From the NCBI GenBank assembly GCA_022865305.1, contig JALHSP010000020.1, positions 1 to 64,000 on the forward strand: DNA of 64,000 bases. The letters are read 5' to 3'. Shown here in pieces: positions 40,438 to 50,515 of this stretch. Below the pieces are notes generated by a model. That model saw only the letters and a list, made by a program, of their open reading frames with translations, was not told the origin of the DNA and made no database searches. Each line of letters starts with the position of its first letter. Positions within the stretch are counted from its first letter, which is position 1. Made by a program: the position numbers and the translations under genes. This DNA comes from Bacteroidales bacterium (GTDB lineage Bacteria; Bacteroidota; Bacteroidia; Bacteroidales; VadinHA17).

Positions 40438-40620
40438 ATGAGTGAGAAGAAACCATTTGTTCTAAGGATTGACCCGGAGAAGCTGAAGGCATTGGAGAAA
40501 TGGGCAGCTGACGAATTCCGCAGCACCAACGGGCAAATTGAGTATATACTCGATCAGGCTCTTCGAAAATCAGGCAGATGGAAAACAAGATCAGAAAACA
40601 TTAAAACTGAAGAAAAATGA
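40438..40620 (+). CDS. Small Arc-like (ribbon-helix-helix) protein
   Basis: The 60-residue protein (from the ATG at 40438, directly after the SPFH stop) has an N-terminal strand ([11 protein letters not shown]) followed by two helices ([25 protein letters not shown]), the ribbon-helix-helix pattern of Arc-type DNA-binding proteins. It may regulate its own operon. A longer frame from 40387 overlaps the SPFH gene and is unlikely. Confidence 0.78.
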   Translation: MSEKKPFVLRIDPEKLKALEKWAADEFRSTNGQIEYILDQALRKSGRWKTRSENIKTEEK

Positions 40621-40832
40621 ATAAACCTATGAAATATCAATGTCCGAAATGCGGCTGTAAAATATGCACAACCGGTGAAATCAGGGCAGTAGGAAGTTTC
40701 CTAACCAAGGTTTTCGATATTCAAAACAGACGTTTTTCATCTGTGACCTGCAATGACTGCAAATACACTGAATTTTATAATGTGCCTTCCAAAAGACTGG
40801 GGGATGTTCTGGATTTTCTGACCAGCACTTAA
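40617..40832 (+). CDS. Small zinc-ribbon protein
   Basis: The 71-residue protein has two cysteine pairs, CPKCGC with a further CKIC near the N-terminus and CNDC at about 46-49, as in DUF2082-type zinc ribbons. It overlaps the RHH gene by four bases (ATGA), which shows translational coupling. The function is unknown. Confidence 0.78.
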   Translation: MNKPMKYQCPKCGCKICTTGEIRAVGSFLTKVFDIQNRRFSSVTCNDCKYTEFYNVPSKRLGDVLDFLTST

Positions 40833-40838
40833 ATCCTT

Positions 40839-41543
40839 TTACTGGTTAATGAAGTAAACAGAATGGCAGGCAGCGATGCCTGCCGTTTCTGTTCGCAACC
40901 TGCTGTTGCCGAGATGAACAGCTTTGTAACCTCTGTTAGTGGCAAAGTTTATTTCTTCCTCGGAAAAGTCACCTTCAGGTCCGATAAGGATTACGGCATC
41001 ATTACCTCTTGAGTACACTTCTGACATTTTACTCCTTGCCAGCTTTTCATTACAATGAGCAATTATCAGGTTGCCGCAGTGATCAGTATTAATAAAATCA
41101 TTAAACAGGCATGGATTGTTCAAAAAGGTTATTTTCGCTTTAAGTGACTGCTTCATTGCTGAAATTATTATGTTTTTGACTCTTTCTGTTTTAATTCCGG
41201 ACTTTTCGGAATGCGTGCAGATTAATGGTGTTATTTCATCAATGCCTATCTCAACACTTTTCTCAACAAACCATTCAAAACGCTCAGGATTCTTTAATGG
41301 TGAAATCGTGATATGAAGCCTGTAATTTCTTTTTTCGTAGTTATTTATAACGGAATTTATTCTGATGGTACATTTTCCTGAATCCGGATCTGTTATCTCA
41401 CCTTCATACAAATTACCCTTTCCGTCGATTAACCTGACAATTGACCCTTTTTTCATCCTTAGGACTCTGACGGAATGTCTCGATTCCTTTTCATCCAGAG
41501 TATATGAATCTCCGGTTATATCAGGAGCATAAAATATCTGCAT
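40839..41543 (-). CDS. rsmE: 16S rRNA (uracil-1498-N3)-methyltransferase
   Basis: From the ATG at 41543 (MQIFYAPDI) the product has 234 residues, the usual RsmE length. An N-terminal PUA-like domain with ESRHSVRVLRMKKG is followed by a SPOUT knot domain with LIGPEGDFSEEE and HLGNSRLRTETA, which bind SAM and form the trefoil knot. An in-frame ATG at 41600 would add 19 residues not found in the family. It methylates m3U1498. Confidence 0.94.
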   Translation of the reverse strand: MQIFYAPDITGDSYTLDEKESRHSVRVLRMKKGSIVRLIDGKGNLYEGEITDPDSGKCTIRINSVINNYEKRNYRLHITISPLKNPERFEWFVEKSVEIGIDEITPLICTHSEKSGIKTERVKNIIISAMKQSLKAKITFLNNPCLFNDFINTDHCGNLIIAHCNEKLARSKMSEVYSRGNDAVILIGPEGDFSEEEINFATNRGYKAVHLGNSRLRTETAGIAACHSVYFINQ

Positions 41544-41606
41544 TGGAAAGTGTTTGAACAAAAGTAATAAATTTGTATTACTTGAAAACTGCTTTGACAA
41601 GGGGCA

Positions 41607-41650
41607 AACTTAGTCCCCCAATCCCCCTTTCAGGGACGAACTGGGGGTAA
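41607..41650. repeat. GC-rich hairpin repeat, copy 6
   Basis: A C-rich stretch (GTCCCCCAATCCCCCTTTC) and a G-rich one (GAACTGGGGGT) with a GGGACGAA linker lie between rsmE and the phosphodiesterase gene, ending only six bases before the latter's start. Confidence 0.55.
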
Positions 41651-41655
41651 ATATT

Positions 41656-42162
41656 ATGAAAATAGGTCTCATATCAGATACTCATGGCTGGATACATCCC
41701 AGGCTCTTTAATCATTTTGAAGGAGTTGATGAGATCTGGCATGCAGGTGATATTGGTAATATTGAAACTGCTGATACTCTCGCTGCTTTCAGACCTTTGA
41801 AAGCTGTTTATGGAAATATTGATGATTATGCTGTCAGAAAGGTATACAAAGAGCATCTGATCTTTAATGTTGAAGAAATAAAGGTTTGGCTCACTCATAT
41901 AGGAGGGTCTCCCGGTCACTATAATAAAAGAGTTAAGCCTGGAATATTTAATAATCCCCCGGATCTGTTTATTTGCGGGCATTCACACATTGCCTTGGTA
42001 ATGAACGACAGAAAACTTGGAATACTGGTTATTAATCCCGGATCAGCAGGCTATAATGGATTTCATAAATATATGACAGCCATCAGGCTTCAGATAGACG
42101 GGAAGGTTATCCATGATCTGGAACTGATCGAGCTGGGAGAAAGAGGTAAGGTCATTTTATAA
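41656..42162 (+). CDS. YfcE-type metallophosphoesterase
   Basis: This 168-residue single-domain phosphodiesterase carries the full metal-binding set: DTHG (D8, H10), GDIGN, GNIDD, H and GHSH. Such enzymes hydrolyse small phosphodiesters. It overlaps the 3' end of the giant gene on the other strand by 11 bases. Confidence 0.92.
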   Translation: MKIGLISDTHGWIHPRLFNHFEGVDEIWHAGDIGNIETADTLAAFRPLKAVYGNIDDYAVRKVYKEHLIFNVEEIKVWLTHIGGSPGHYNKRVKPGIFNNPPDLFICGHSHIALVMNDRKLGILVINPGSAGYNGFHKYMTAIRLQIDGKVIHDLELIELGERGKVIL

Positions 42163-45100
42163 GACCATCAAGGGGCTCTGTATTCTCAATGGGTTCATTG
42201 CCTGTCATTCTTTGAAGGAACCTGTCAAGCCTGTCCTCAACAGCAATCATATAAGTATAAGGTACTCTTACAGACGAATCAGGATGTCTTCTTTCTTTAA
42301 TCTTTATATTGGCTATTAATGTGTTAAAGTTGTTATTACCTGACTGGGCCATCATCGAGCCTCTGATATACGAGAAATAGTACCAGGTCGATTCATCAGC
42401 TTTCAGGTAGATATCGAAAATATCTCCTGTTCGCCTGCGTTGTATTTCTATATAACCATCTACATATACGTTTACAGGTTGTTGTCCGATGAATCCGATT
42501 CCTATCTTGCCATTTGACCTGAATGATGAAGAGGATTCATTCCAGTAGAGACTGACATCATTAAGTAACAGCTTAAAGGAGTATTCTTTGGGTAGGTTCC
42601 TGGATGTGCCGAACAGATTCATTTCATCTTTGATCTGGCTTGCAGCTTCAACACCCATCAGATCCTTCATTCCCTTATTATTCAGATCACTATTCAGATT
42701 TACAGGTTTGAGTGAAGGCATCATTCTTATCTCATCACTCATCATTGTCAGGGCTTCTTCTGAGAAGTAAAAATCAAAAGCCAGAATAGCCTGAATATTG
42801 ACATCGCCGGAATCAAGGGTATGAATTACCTTGCCTGCAGATGCCATTTTGACCAGATCGAACTTTGCTCCAAAATTAAGATTTCCTTCACCTGAAAGCA
42901 CGCAGTAATTTTTATCAAAAGCGATCATATCACCATGCAGGCTCTGGTCAGCAATCTTTTCGAGAGAGGTTATCAAATATCTGCCTTTTGATTTTTCAAA
43001 ATATAGGAAGCCATTTGCATTTACAAAATTGACATCAGTCCATGATTTTTGTGCTGAGAGAAATACCGGGTATATGTGAATGGAATCGATATTGATAAAT
43101 GAACCTGAAAAAACAAGATTATCATTCAGATCTCTGGGTTTTTCACTGATTGGTATCATTACATTTCTCGGGTCGATGAATGACTTGAACTTAACTGAAT
43201 AGCTTGTAATTGAAGGGCAGTTATGAGCTATCCCGGCACCTCCTGTAAAAAAGAGAAGATCCTTTCGGGCAGAAAGTGTAACATCACCCGAATAAGAAAA
43301 AGCTGGGCTTAACATAAAATTTTGACTTACAGGTATATAACCTCGGGCAGTTGTAGTTAATGTATCAACAGATACTTCGGGAAGACTGATTTGTTGTATA
43401 CCCTTGTCTTCATCAATATAATCATATACCGCGCTCCCGGCGTATCGTTTAGTTGATTCAATATCAATATTTGCCGAATGAAGGATATGCCTGTTGTTGA
43501 CTGCAATAGTAGCATTCTGTAATTGTTTTATTTTTGCCCGCCGGGTGATTGTAATCTTTCCGCTATCCGGTTGAATTAATGCATCGGCAATATGAATATA
43601 GTTAATATTATCTGCTTCAATGTATTCTTCATCAACATGATAACTGCCTTTCCATGATGAGAAAGCTATGGTATCCCTCAGATTATTTGTTGCAAAGAAA
43701 GTAGGTTTGTCCAGGTTCGAAAAATCCTGTCTGATAAGTTTGTCCGGAGTTAAAAGTGGTATATCTGATTTTCCTTTCTGCTCCATGTTCAGCACCCTGT
43801 TTTCCATGTCATAGACAAAATCTGTCATGGTACATATGTACTGGATTTCAGGAAATTTAACTACTGACGTATCTGTATTCAGATGGAACCGGGTTGTTTT
43901 AAGGTCAAAGTTGATATCAGTACTAATGTTTTCTGCAAGAAAGGCATAGCCGCTGGTTGAAGGCGATTTAAGATTGTATACCGCAGAATCTGCTTTTATT
44001 GCGCTGGATGCAAAATAAAATTGATCAGAAGTGATCCTTGAATCGGTCATATTGATGGTTCCTGAACCTTTCATAAGAGAAGGTGTAAGGTTTATACTGC
44101 CATCAAGAACGGTTCCGTTGCCGAACATGTTAAAATATTTTCCTTCTGTATTGGCAGCCAGCCACTCATCTTTTTGTGTCATCCATTTTATTGAAACATC
44201 CTGGCTATTAAGCTCGGGGAACAAACCTGAGGTATCTTTTTCAATATTAAATGAAGTTGCTTTAGTCAGCATTGAATCGGGGAAAAAATTAAACTCCTCT
44301 GATTTTGTTGTTGAGGTCAGGTGTTTCAGAGTTCCGTTTCCAATAAGACCTTTGTTGCTCATAGTGATATTATCATAAAACTTTCCCCTGTTCCCGTAAA
44401 CCTCAATCCCTTCTTCAGGTATGCTCATATCAAATCCCAGTGAATTATTTTGCTCGATTATAAGGTATTGCCGTATTGGTTCGAGGATATTTCCTCCATG
44501 GAATTCTCCTGCCAGATTCATGTCTTCATGCTTGTAATGGTCAATATTATTATATGTGAAAGTGTCGACTTTAAAATAGAAGTTCTGTCGTTTATAGATA
44601 CCCTCCAGCCCGGGTAATTTATCAAAGAATATATATGAGAAATTTGTAGCGTTGACTATAGGGTACTCTTCGAGACTTCTCAGACCTGATTTATTATTGG
44701 GATCATCGATATATAATTCAGCTGTTGCAAGCTGGATCATATTGTCAATTTCTTTGACCAAAGGATTTCCGTAAGAGTCTTTTTCGTCAGTCTCCACTGC
44801 AATCCTTATAGAGTCGATTTTCCCCAGACTTATTTTGAAGGTGTCATAGCTAAACGAAAAATTATGGCCGAAGAAAGTAAACAGCCCTGCTGCAACGACA
44901 CCATCAAACTCCAGACTCCTGTTTTTACCGATTACCAGTTGCCGGTTGTAAGGATATATGGCAACTCTCTGGGAATCACTCAGGTATACTCCTGTTACTC
45001 CGTTTACAGTCAGATTGTAATTCCTGAGATCCAGCAATGCATTATCAACAGGAGCTTTTGTTTCACTCATTATACTTAGTACATCATAGTCTTTCTTCTT

Positions 45101-46681
45101 AGCAAAAGCCGTCAGATAATCGTCAACCTTTTTTTTAAGAGTCACTTCATTCAAAGCACGGTTATAGAATACAAAACCCCTGGTAGCCATATCAATACAC
45201 AATCCTGTTACTGCATCAACCGGTTTACCGAGCCATTTGGCAAATTCTTCAACAGGAAATGTACTGGAATAATACCATTCTGCGAATCTCTTCAGTCGCA
45301 CCAGAGGATGATATTCATCAATTCCCATAAGCCGCATAAAGTAGTTGGCATCAAAAAAAGATACTGATTCAAATTGTGCCTGTCCTAAGGCTGCTCCCCT
45401 GGGCCTCGAAAGAACAATTTTTGAATCATCCATATCCCATGACAGGTATTCAAAATACATATCAAGATTGTGAAAGGAATTGAAATACGGACTTTTAGAT
45501 ACGGGATTATTGCTACTGAACAGGTTTACCTGTCTTGTTGGAGCATTATAGGAAAAGCTAAGATTAGAATGGAAAATTGAATCCTTGCCCAGGTAAAGGG
45601 ACATTGAGGTCTCCCCGCTGTTAAAACCATTTTTTGAAAACGTAAATTCGGCTGCGGTGATTTTGAGATAGAGTGTATCATTTCTGGAAAGTGTAATCTT
45701 TGCAGGCAGGAAGTTTGTTCCTGTGCCTTTTACATTGGCTCCTTCGAACAAAAGACCTCCCTCGTAATTGACCCCCTCATAAAAATTTTCCAGCCTGAAT
45801 TGCCTGGTATATGTCTCAAAACGAGGGAAATTAATTCTGGTTTTGTCACTAAAAGAGATTGTCTGATCAGAAAGATTGCCGTAGACAGGCTCTTTAAAGT
45901 AAGTTTTATGAGTCAGCCGGACTGAATCAGCTGAAAAGTTATTCTTCGAAGTGTTGATAGTATATTTATCAAGTTCAGCAAAGACATCTTCCCTGGCATA
46001 ACCTGCTTTTTCCCAGGTAACCGTACCCTTAGTTCCGTGGAATTGCTGGATATCCGGGTAGTAAAACCCGGAAACATTATATATTTCTGAACTATCCCGT
46101 TGTGAATAGCAGGTCAATGTGGCATCAGTTACTGCTACGTAAAATGCTGTGTCATGTAAAAACCTGAGGTTGTTGTTTTTTACTTTCCATCTGATGGTTC
46201 CTGTTTCGGACAGAACATTTTCTTTTATCATTAAACTGGTATTCTTAAAATACCTGTCGATATTTTCATCAGAAAACCTGGGATTAAATACTATTTCACT
46301 AAGTCCGATAAGCCAGGTCTTTAAAATTTCAGGATCATGCTTGCTTTCCGAAAAGTAATTCAGAGTTTTCAGGAAATCATGAAAGTGGGGCACCGGTCTC
46401 ATCCGTCTCCCGGAAAACTGACTGGAAAGGTCTATTATTCTGATCATGTCATCCTTGCTGAATACTGTACTGTCCCATTTGGCAAGGAATGCATTCAGAT
46501 TCATTTTATGTACATCATTCAGGTTAGGACCCATAAAGGCTGTCAGTTCCTCCCTGTACCTGGCAGGATCTCCTGAAAATGCTGACTTCCCCTGTGAAAA
46601 CAGGTTGCAGGGAATCATTACCACGATGATGAGATTCAGAATAAAGAGATTTTTTGACATACCATTTATTTTTACCTTCAA
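42152..46681 (-). CDS. Giant exported protein of unknown function (1509 residues)
   Basis: The product has a signal peptide (hydrophobic stretch at about 10-28 followed by LFSQG) and about 1,480 residues of mature protein with no transmembrane segments and many beta strands. From about 300 onward it reads as a series of strands with repeated phrases about layers or pieces, and it contains only a few cysteines. A short helical part (about 40-130) precedes it. I recognise no known domain; large exported proteins of this type are widespread in Bacteroidota and unstudied. A start seven codons later (MSKNLF) is possible. It lies 29 bases after tpiA. Confidence 0.75.
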   Translation of the reverse strand: MKVKINGMSKNLFILNLIIVVMIPCNLFSQGKSAFSGDPARYREELTAFMGPNLNDVHKMNLNAFLAKWDSTVFSKDDMIRIIDLSSQFSGRRMRPVPHFHDFLKTLNYFSESKHDPEILKTWLIGLSEIVFNPRFSDENIDRYFKNTSLMIKENVLSETGTIRWKVKNNNLRFLHDTAFYVAVTDATLTCYSQRDSSEIYNVSGFYYPDIQQFHGTKGTVTWEKAGYAREDVFAELDKYTINTSKNNFSADSVRLTHKTYFKEPVYGNLSDQTISFSDKTRINFPRFETYTRQFRLENFYEGVNYEGGLLFEGANVKGTGTNFLPAKITLSRNDTLYLKITAAEFTFSKNGFNSGETSMSLYLGKDSIFHSNLSFSYNAPTRQVNLFSSNNPVSKSPYFNSFHNLDMYFEYLSWDMDDSKIVLSRPRGAALGQAQFESVSFFDANYFMRLMGIDEYHPLVRLKRFAEWYYSSTFPVEEFAKWLGKPVDAVTGLCIDMATRGFVFYNRALNEVTLKKKVDDYLTAFAKKKDYDVLSIMSETKAPVDNALLDLRNYNLTVNGVTGVYLSDSQRVAIYPYNRQLVIGKNRSLEFDGVVAAGLFTFFGHNFSFSYDTFKISLGKIDSIRIAVETDEKDSYGNPLVKEIDNMIQLATAELYIDDPNNKSGLRSLEEYPIVNATNFSYIFFDKLPGLEGIYKRQNFYFKVDTFTYNNIDHYKHEDMNLAGEFHGGNILEPIRQYLIIEQNNSLGFDMSIPEEGIEVYGNRGKFYDNITMSNKGLIGNGTLKHLTSTTKSEEFNFFPDSMLTKATSFNIEKDTSGLFPELNSQDVSIKWMTQKDEWLAANTEGKYFNMFGNGTVLDGSINLTPSLMKGSGTINMTDSRITSDQFYFASSAIKADSAVYNLKSPSTSGYAFLAENISTDINFDLKTTRFHLNTDTSVVKFPEIQYICTMTDFVYDMENRVLNMEQKGKSDIPLLTPDKLIRQDFSNLDKPTFFATNNLRDTIAFSSWKGSYHVDEEYIEADNINYIHIADALIQPDSGKITITRRAKIKQLQNATIAVNNRHILHSANIDIESTKRYAGSAVYDYIDEDKGIQQISLPEVSVDTLTTTARGYIPVSQNFMLSPAFSYSGDVTLSARKDLLFFTGGAGIAHNCPSITSYSVKFKSFIDPRNVMIPISEKPRDLNDNLVFSGSFINIDSIHIYPVFLSAQKSWTDVNFVNANGFLYFEKSKGRYLITSLEKIADQSLHGDMIAFDKNYCVLSGEGNLNFGAKFDLVKMASAGKVIHTLDSGDVNIQAILAFDFYFSEEALTMMSDEIRMMPSLKPVNLNSDLNNKGMKDLMGVEAASQIKDEMNLFGTSRNLPKEYSFKLLLNDVSLYWNESSSSFRSNGKIGIGFIGQQPVNVYVDGYIEIQRRRTGDIFDIYLKADESTWYYFSYIRGSMMAQSGNNNFNTLIANIKIKERRHPDSSVRVPYTYMIAVEDRLDRFLQRMTGNEPIENTEPLDGLIK

Positions 46682-46710
46682 TCCAGTAAAAAGTGAGATG
46701 GGAGGGGCTT

Positions 46711-47469
46711 TTAAATAGCTTCTACTATTGCAATAAAATCTTCTTTCTTAAGAGAAGCGCCGCCAATAAGACCACCATCAACATCCGGCTTTGAAAAGAT
46801 ATCTCCGGCATTGGATGGCTTGCAGCTTCCGCCATATAAAATCGATAGCTCATCTGCGCAATTGTTCCCATACTTCTCTTTTACCAGTCCGCGGATAAAC
46901 TGATGCATCTCCTGAGCCTGTTCCGGTGTTGCTGTTAATCCAGTTCCGATAGCCCAAACAGGTTCATAGGCAATAACAATCATTTCCATCTCATTCCCGG
47001 AAAGACTGAACAATCCTTCCTCAAGTTGTCGTTTCACAACAATAAAATGCTTGCCAGACTCTCTTTCCTTAATAACTTCACCACAACAAAATATCACCTT
47101 TAGACCGCTCTTCAGGGCGAGGGCAGTTTTCTTGTTTAGTAACCTGTCATCCTCATTATAATAGGTTCTTCTTTCAGAATGACCGATAATGACATAATCG
47201 GCTCCGGTGCTTTTTATCATATCGGCTGATACTTCACCTGTGTAGGCTCCGGAAACTTCCGCAGCACAATTTTGTGCACCCAGTGATACAATTCCACCTT
47301 TCAGTATTTCGGAAACGCCTGAAAGATGTATAAAAGGGGTACATAATATAACCTCAGCCATTCCGGAAGGTTTTTCTCTGAAGTATTTATCAACAGATCC
47401 TGCAAATTTGAGACCTTCTTCGAGGTTCATATTCATTTTCCAGTTACCTGCAATAATTTTTTTTCTCAT
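46711..47469 (-). CDS. tpiA: Triose-phosphate isomerase
   Basis: The 252-residue TIM barrel has the substrate lysine in GNWKMN, the catalytic histidine in IIGHSERR and the catalytic glutamate in AYEPVWAIGTG. It is a glycolytic enzyme of the usual length. It is 200 bases after the DoxX-type gene on the same strand, an order often seen in Bacteroidota. Confidence 0.97.
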   Translation of the reverse strand: MRKKIIAGNWKMNMNLEEGLKFAGSVDKYFREKPSGMAEVILCTPFIHLSGVSEILKGGIVSLGAQNCAAEVSGAYTGEVSADMIKSTGADYVIIGHSERRTYYNEDDRLLNKKTALALKSGLKVIFCCGEVIKERESGKHFIVVKRQLEEGLFSLSGNEMEMIVIAYEPVWAIGTGLTATPEQAQEMHQFIRGLVKEKYGNNCADELSILYGGSCKPSNAGDIFSKPDVDGGLIGGASLKKEDFIAIVEAI

Positions 47470-47669
47470 ATATCAGCTTGTTTAAGAATATATTCATTTT
47501 TCAAATTTGAGATTTTTAATTTTTCCAATCAACAAACAAAGGACTCACAAAGAATTTTTATTATCAACACAAATTTTTCATACATGGCGAATACTTATTA
47601 ACATTCAGACAGTCGGAACATATAATACAGTCATAAGAACGGAAAACCTGATCCCCTGTTGTTCTTCAA

Positions 47670-48773
47670 CTACAATGGCAGATTAGTAAACCATTCTTTT
47701 TCAGGCACATTTGACCATGACCATTTACCCATGATAGTCCCCTTCTCAAGCAAGACATAACCAGGATTTGCCCTGACTATTGTCTTGAGAGTTGTTTCAT
47801 CCGCAAGGCAAAACTGAAGTTCGTTATTGAAGCTACTGAGCTCATCCGAGGCTGAGGCTGTCAGAATGTAAAAATCAATCTGGTTTCTCGTGCAATAATG
47901 CCCAAGCTCAAATCCCTTTAAGAGCTTTTCTTTGTCCGCATCCTCCAGCTTTTTTGAAATCATCAGGATAGTATATCCCGGATGATTCAAAACCTCCTGT
48001 GTAATGTCTTCATCATTAATTGTCGTAATGCTGAAATCATGTATGGGAGGCTCATACCCTTTTTTTAAAAGCACTGATTTCTGATCGACAAATTTCCATG
48101 TTGTATCATCTGCAGGATAATTTTCAACTGTGAATTCTTTTTCCACACCATTTTTTTTATAAATAAATGTGGTCTTATATTCATCAGATGATACATTATC
48201 AGGAATGACCATCTTTTCCGGTATGTATGTTCCGGTTTTATAAGGAAGGAAATCAAGTACCGGAAGATACTTCAGGTTATAAAAATTAAAAGCTACAAAA
48301 CATAGAACAAACAGGCTGATTATCAGCCATTCACTGATTACTCTTCTGCCTGTCTCAAGCGAATTGCGGCTAATGAAAAGTATTACAGCAGGAATAAGTA
48401 AAATGATGTTTTTGCCAAAGGTCTGCCAGTTTGTAAGATGGATTGCATCGCCGAAGCACCCACAGTCTGATACCGGATTTGTTAAAGCAAGAACAAGGGT
48501 AAGCGGTGTAAAGATTGACATAAGGATCATTATGATCCATATTCCTGTTTTCTGTCTGATACCGGTCAATAGTGAAAAGCCTGCAATAAACTCGGCAGTA
48601 CAAAGAAGGATTGCAAGCGGTAAGCTGAAATCTTGCAGAAATCCCATTTGAAAAGCCTGAAAATAATCCTGGAATTTATAGGTTGAACCAAGTGGATCTA
48701 TAGCCTTGACTGTTCCTGAGAAAATAAAAGCAAGGCCTAAAATTATTCTGCTGACCAACCTGACTAAATTCAT
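47670..48773 (-). CDS. DoxX-type membrane protein (BT_3928 family)
   Basis: The 367-residue protein has about four membrane helices (residues 5-150) of the DoxX/MauE type, including a cysteine pair in NPVSDCGCFGDAI, and a further helix near 150-175. The C-terminal half (about 190-367) is a soluble, thioredoxin-like domain without a CxxC motif. It is one base after tmk and belongs to the BT_3928 family. A redox role in the envelope is inferred from the MauE similarity. Confidence 0.85.
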   Translation of the reverse strand: MNLVRLVSRIILGLAFIFSGTVKAIDPLGSTYKFQDYFQAFQMGFLQDFSLPLAILLCTAEFIAGFSLLTGIRQKTGIWIIMILMSIFTPLTLVLALTNPVSDCGCFGDAIHLTNWQTFGKNIILLIPAVILFISRNSLETGRRVISEWLIISLFVLCFVAFNFYNLKYLPVLDFLPYKTGTYIPEKMVIPDNVSSDEYKTTFIYKKNGVEKEFTVENYPADDTTWKFVDQKSVLLKKGYEPPIHDFSITTINDEDITQEVLNHPGYTILMISKKLEDADKEKLLKGFELGHYCTRNQIDFYILTASASDELSSFNNELQFCLADETTLKTIVRANPGYVLLEKGTIMGKWSWSNVPEKEWFTNLPL

Positions 48774-48774
48774 T

Positions 48775-49461
48775 TTAAAGCAGTTTTCTGTCAGTAATTA
48801 TACGAATAATGAGGTCAGATATTTTGTCAGGAGTCAACATTATTCCATTATTATCACCACAATTTACAACTGCCATCCGATCATCAGTTTGTGCTACCTT
48901 CAAATATATGTTTCTTACCTTTTTCTGAAATTTCAGACTCTCTTCATGGATATCTCGGGTTCCGTTGAGGTAAGTTCTGTCTTCTCCTGTTCTTGAAGCG
49001 GATAATTTTTTTTCGGTAAATGAGAATGGTACATCAAGGAATATATTGAGATCGGGCTGCGGAATGGCAAAATATTCAAATTCAAGTTTAAGGATCCATT
49101 TCATAAGAGCGTCCTGTTCCACAGTATCCTTCAGTTTTGCACACTGGTAAGCAATATTTGAAAAAGTGTATCTGTCTAAAAGCACAATACTGCCCTTTTT
49201 AAGCCAGTTGCTGATCATTGATGCAGCATCTTTCCTGTCACCTGCATAAAGCATGGCTACAAGCCATGGATCAACATTGTTCAGAGAACCGAACTCACCC
49301 CTCAGAAACCTTGCAATAAGTTCACCAAAATATGGTGCATTCGTTCTTGGAAAATGAAGGTATTCACAGCTATAGCCTTTTTTTAACAGATAATCATTTA
49401 AAAGTTTAATCTGTGTGGATTTACCAGAACCATCAACTCCTTCAATTACAAAAAGCTTCAT
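48775..49461 (-). CDS. tmk: Thymidylate kinase
   Basis: The 228-residue P-loop kinase phosphorylates dTMP. The motif EGVDGSGKSTQ is at about 6-16, DRYTFSNIAYQ is the substrate loop, and the LID region lies near FLDVPFSFTEKK. Slightly longer than typical (about 205-215). It is first in a minus-strand operon with the DoxX gene and tpiA. Confidence 0.94.
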   Translation of the reverse strand: MKLFVIEGVDGSGKSTQIKLLNDYLLKKGYSCEYLHFPRTNAPYFGELIARFLRGEFGSLNNVDPWLVAMLYAGDRKDAASMISNWLKKGSIVLLDRYTFSNIAYQCAKLKDTVEQDALMKWILKLEFEYFAIPQPDLNIFLDVPFSFTEKKLSASRTGEDRTYLNGTRDIHEESLKFQKKVRNIYLKVAQTDDRMAVVNCGDNNGIMLTPDKISDLIIRIITDRKLL

Positions 49462-49545
49462 CTTTCTCTATATACTATAAGTACAAATGTAATAACCTCA
49501 TGGCAAAGATGAAAAAGAATTGTTTAATTTAGGAAGAAAAAATCA

Positions 49546-50397
49546 TTGCCAGTTAAGCCAAAATATATCAATGTAAGAGGAAAGCTCCTTGATCTGAGTA
49601 TCCCGAAAGTAATGGGAGTGATTAATATCACACCTGATTCATTTTACAGTGGCAGCAGGGTAACTGATGAAAAGAACATTATTCGAACGGCAATAAAGAT
49701 GACAGAGGAAGGGGCTGATATTCTAGATATTGGTGGCTACTCTTCACGTCCGGGAGCTGCTGATATCTCAGTTGAGGAGGAAAAGGACAGGGTATTGAAA
49801 GCTATAGAGATTGTAAGCAGAGAGATGCCTGAAACAATTATTTCTGTTGATACCTTCAGGGCTGAAATAGCCAGGGAAGCAGTCAGTTCAGGTGCTCACA
49901 TAATAAATGATATTTCGGGAGGTGAGGCAGACGGTAGTATGTTTGATATTGTTGAAAAGCTGAATGTTCCATATATAATGATGCATATGCAGGGGAATCC
50001 CAGAACAATGCAGAAGAATCCAGTGTATGATGACGTGGTGGCTGATATTCTCAAATGGTTTGGAGAGAGGATTTTCCGGTTACAATCAAAAGGTGTGAAG
50101 GATATAATAATTGATCCGGGATTCGGATTCGGAAAGACCATTGATCAAAGTTTTGAAATGCTTCAACGGCTTGGAGATTTTTCTGTTGCCGGTCTGCCAT
50201 TGCTCATTGGTATTTCAAGGAAATCAATGATCTGGAAGACACTTGACATAAATCCGGATGAAGCTCTTAACGGCACATCAGTATTGAATGCTGTTGCACT
50301 TATGAAAGGTGCAGATATACTGAGGGTTCATGACGTTAAGGAGGCAGTGCAAGCTATCCGGCTAATTAAAGCAATTAAGAGATCAGAAAAAGCATAA
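49546..50397 (+). CDS. folP: Dihydropteroate synthase (TTG start)
   Basis: The 283-residue TIM barrel joins pABA to the pterin in folate synthesis. MGVINITPDSFYSG, DIGGYSSRPGA and DPGFGFGKT are classic signatures, and IGISRKS lies in the late loop. The frame has a stop at 49522 and no ATG before the first conserved residues, so TTG at 49546 is the likely start. It is 118 bases before cdaA, a pairing typical of the phylum. Confidence 0.94.
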   Translation: MPVKPKYINVRGKLLDLSIPKVMGVINITPDSFYSGSRVTDEKNIIRTAIKMTEEGADILDIGGYSSRPGAADISVEEEKDRVLKAIEIVSREMPETIISVDTFRAEIAREAVSSGAHIINDISGGEADGSMFDIVEKLNVPYIMMHMQGNPRTMQKNPVYDDVVADILKWFGERIFRLQSKGVKDIIIDPGFGFGKTIDQSFEMLQRLGDFSVAGLPLLIGISRKSMIWKTLDINPDEALNGTSVLNAVALMKGADILRVHDVKEAVQAIRLIKAIKRSEKA

Positions 50398-50515
50398 TAA
50401 GGTAGAAAAAAGAAAATTCCTTTGCATACCTTGTAAAAAATTTGTTCTTTGTGATTTCGTAAAATAAAAGGTTTGAACTTTTCCCCCGGGTGATTAAAAT
50501 ATTTCAGAATTTATT

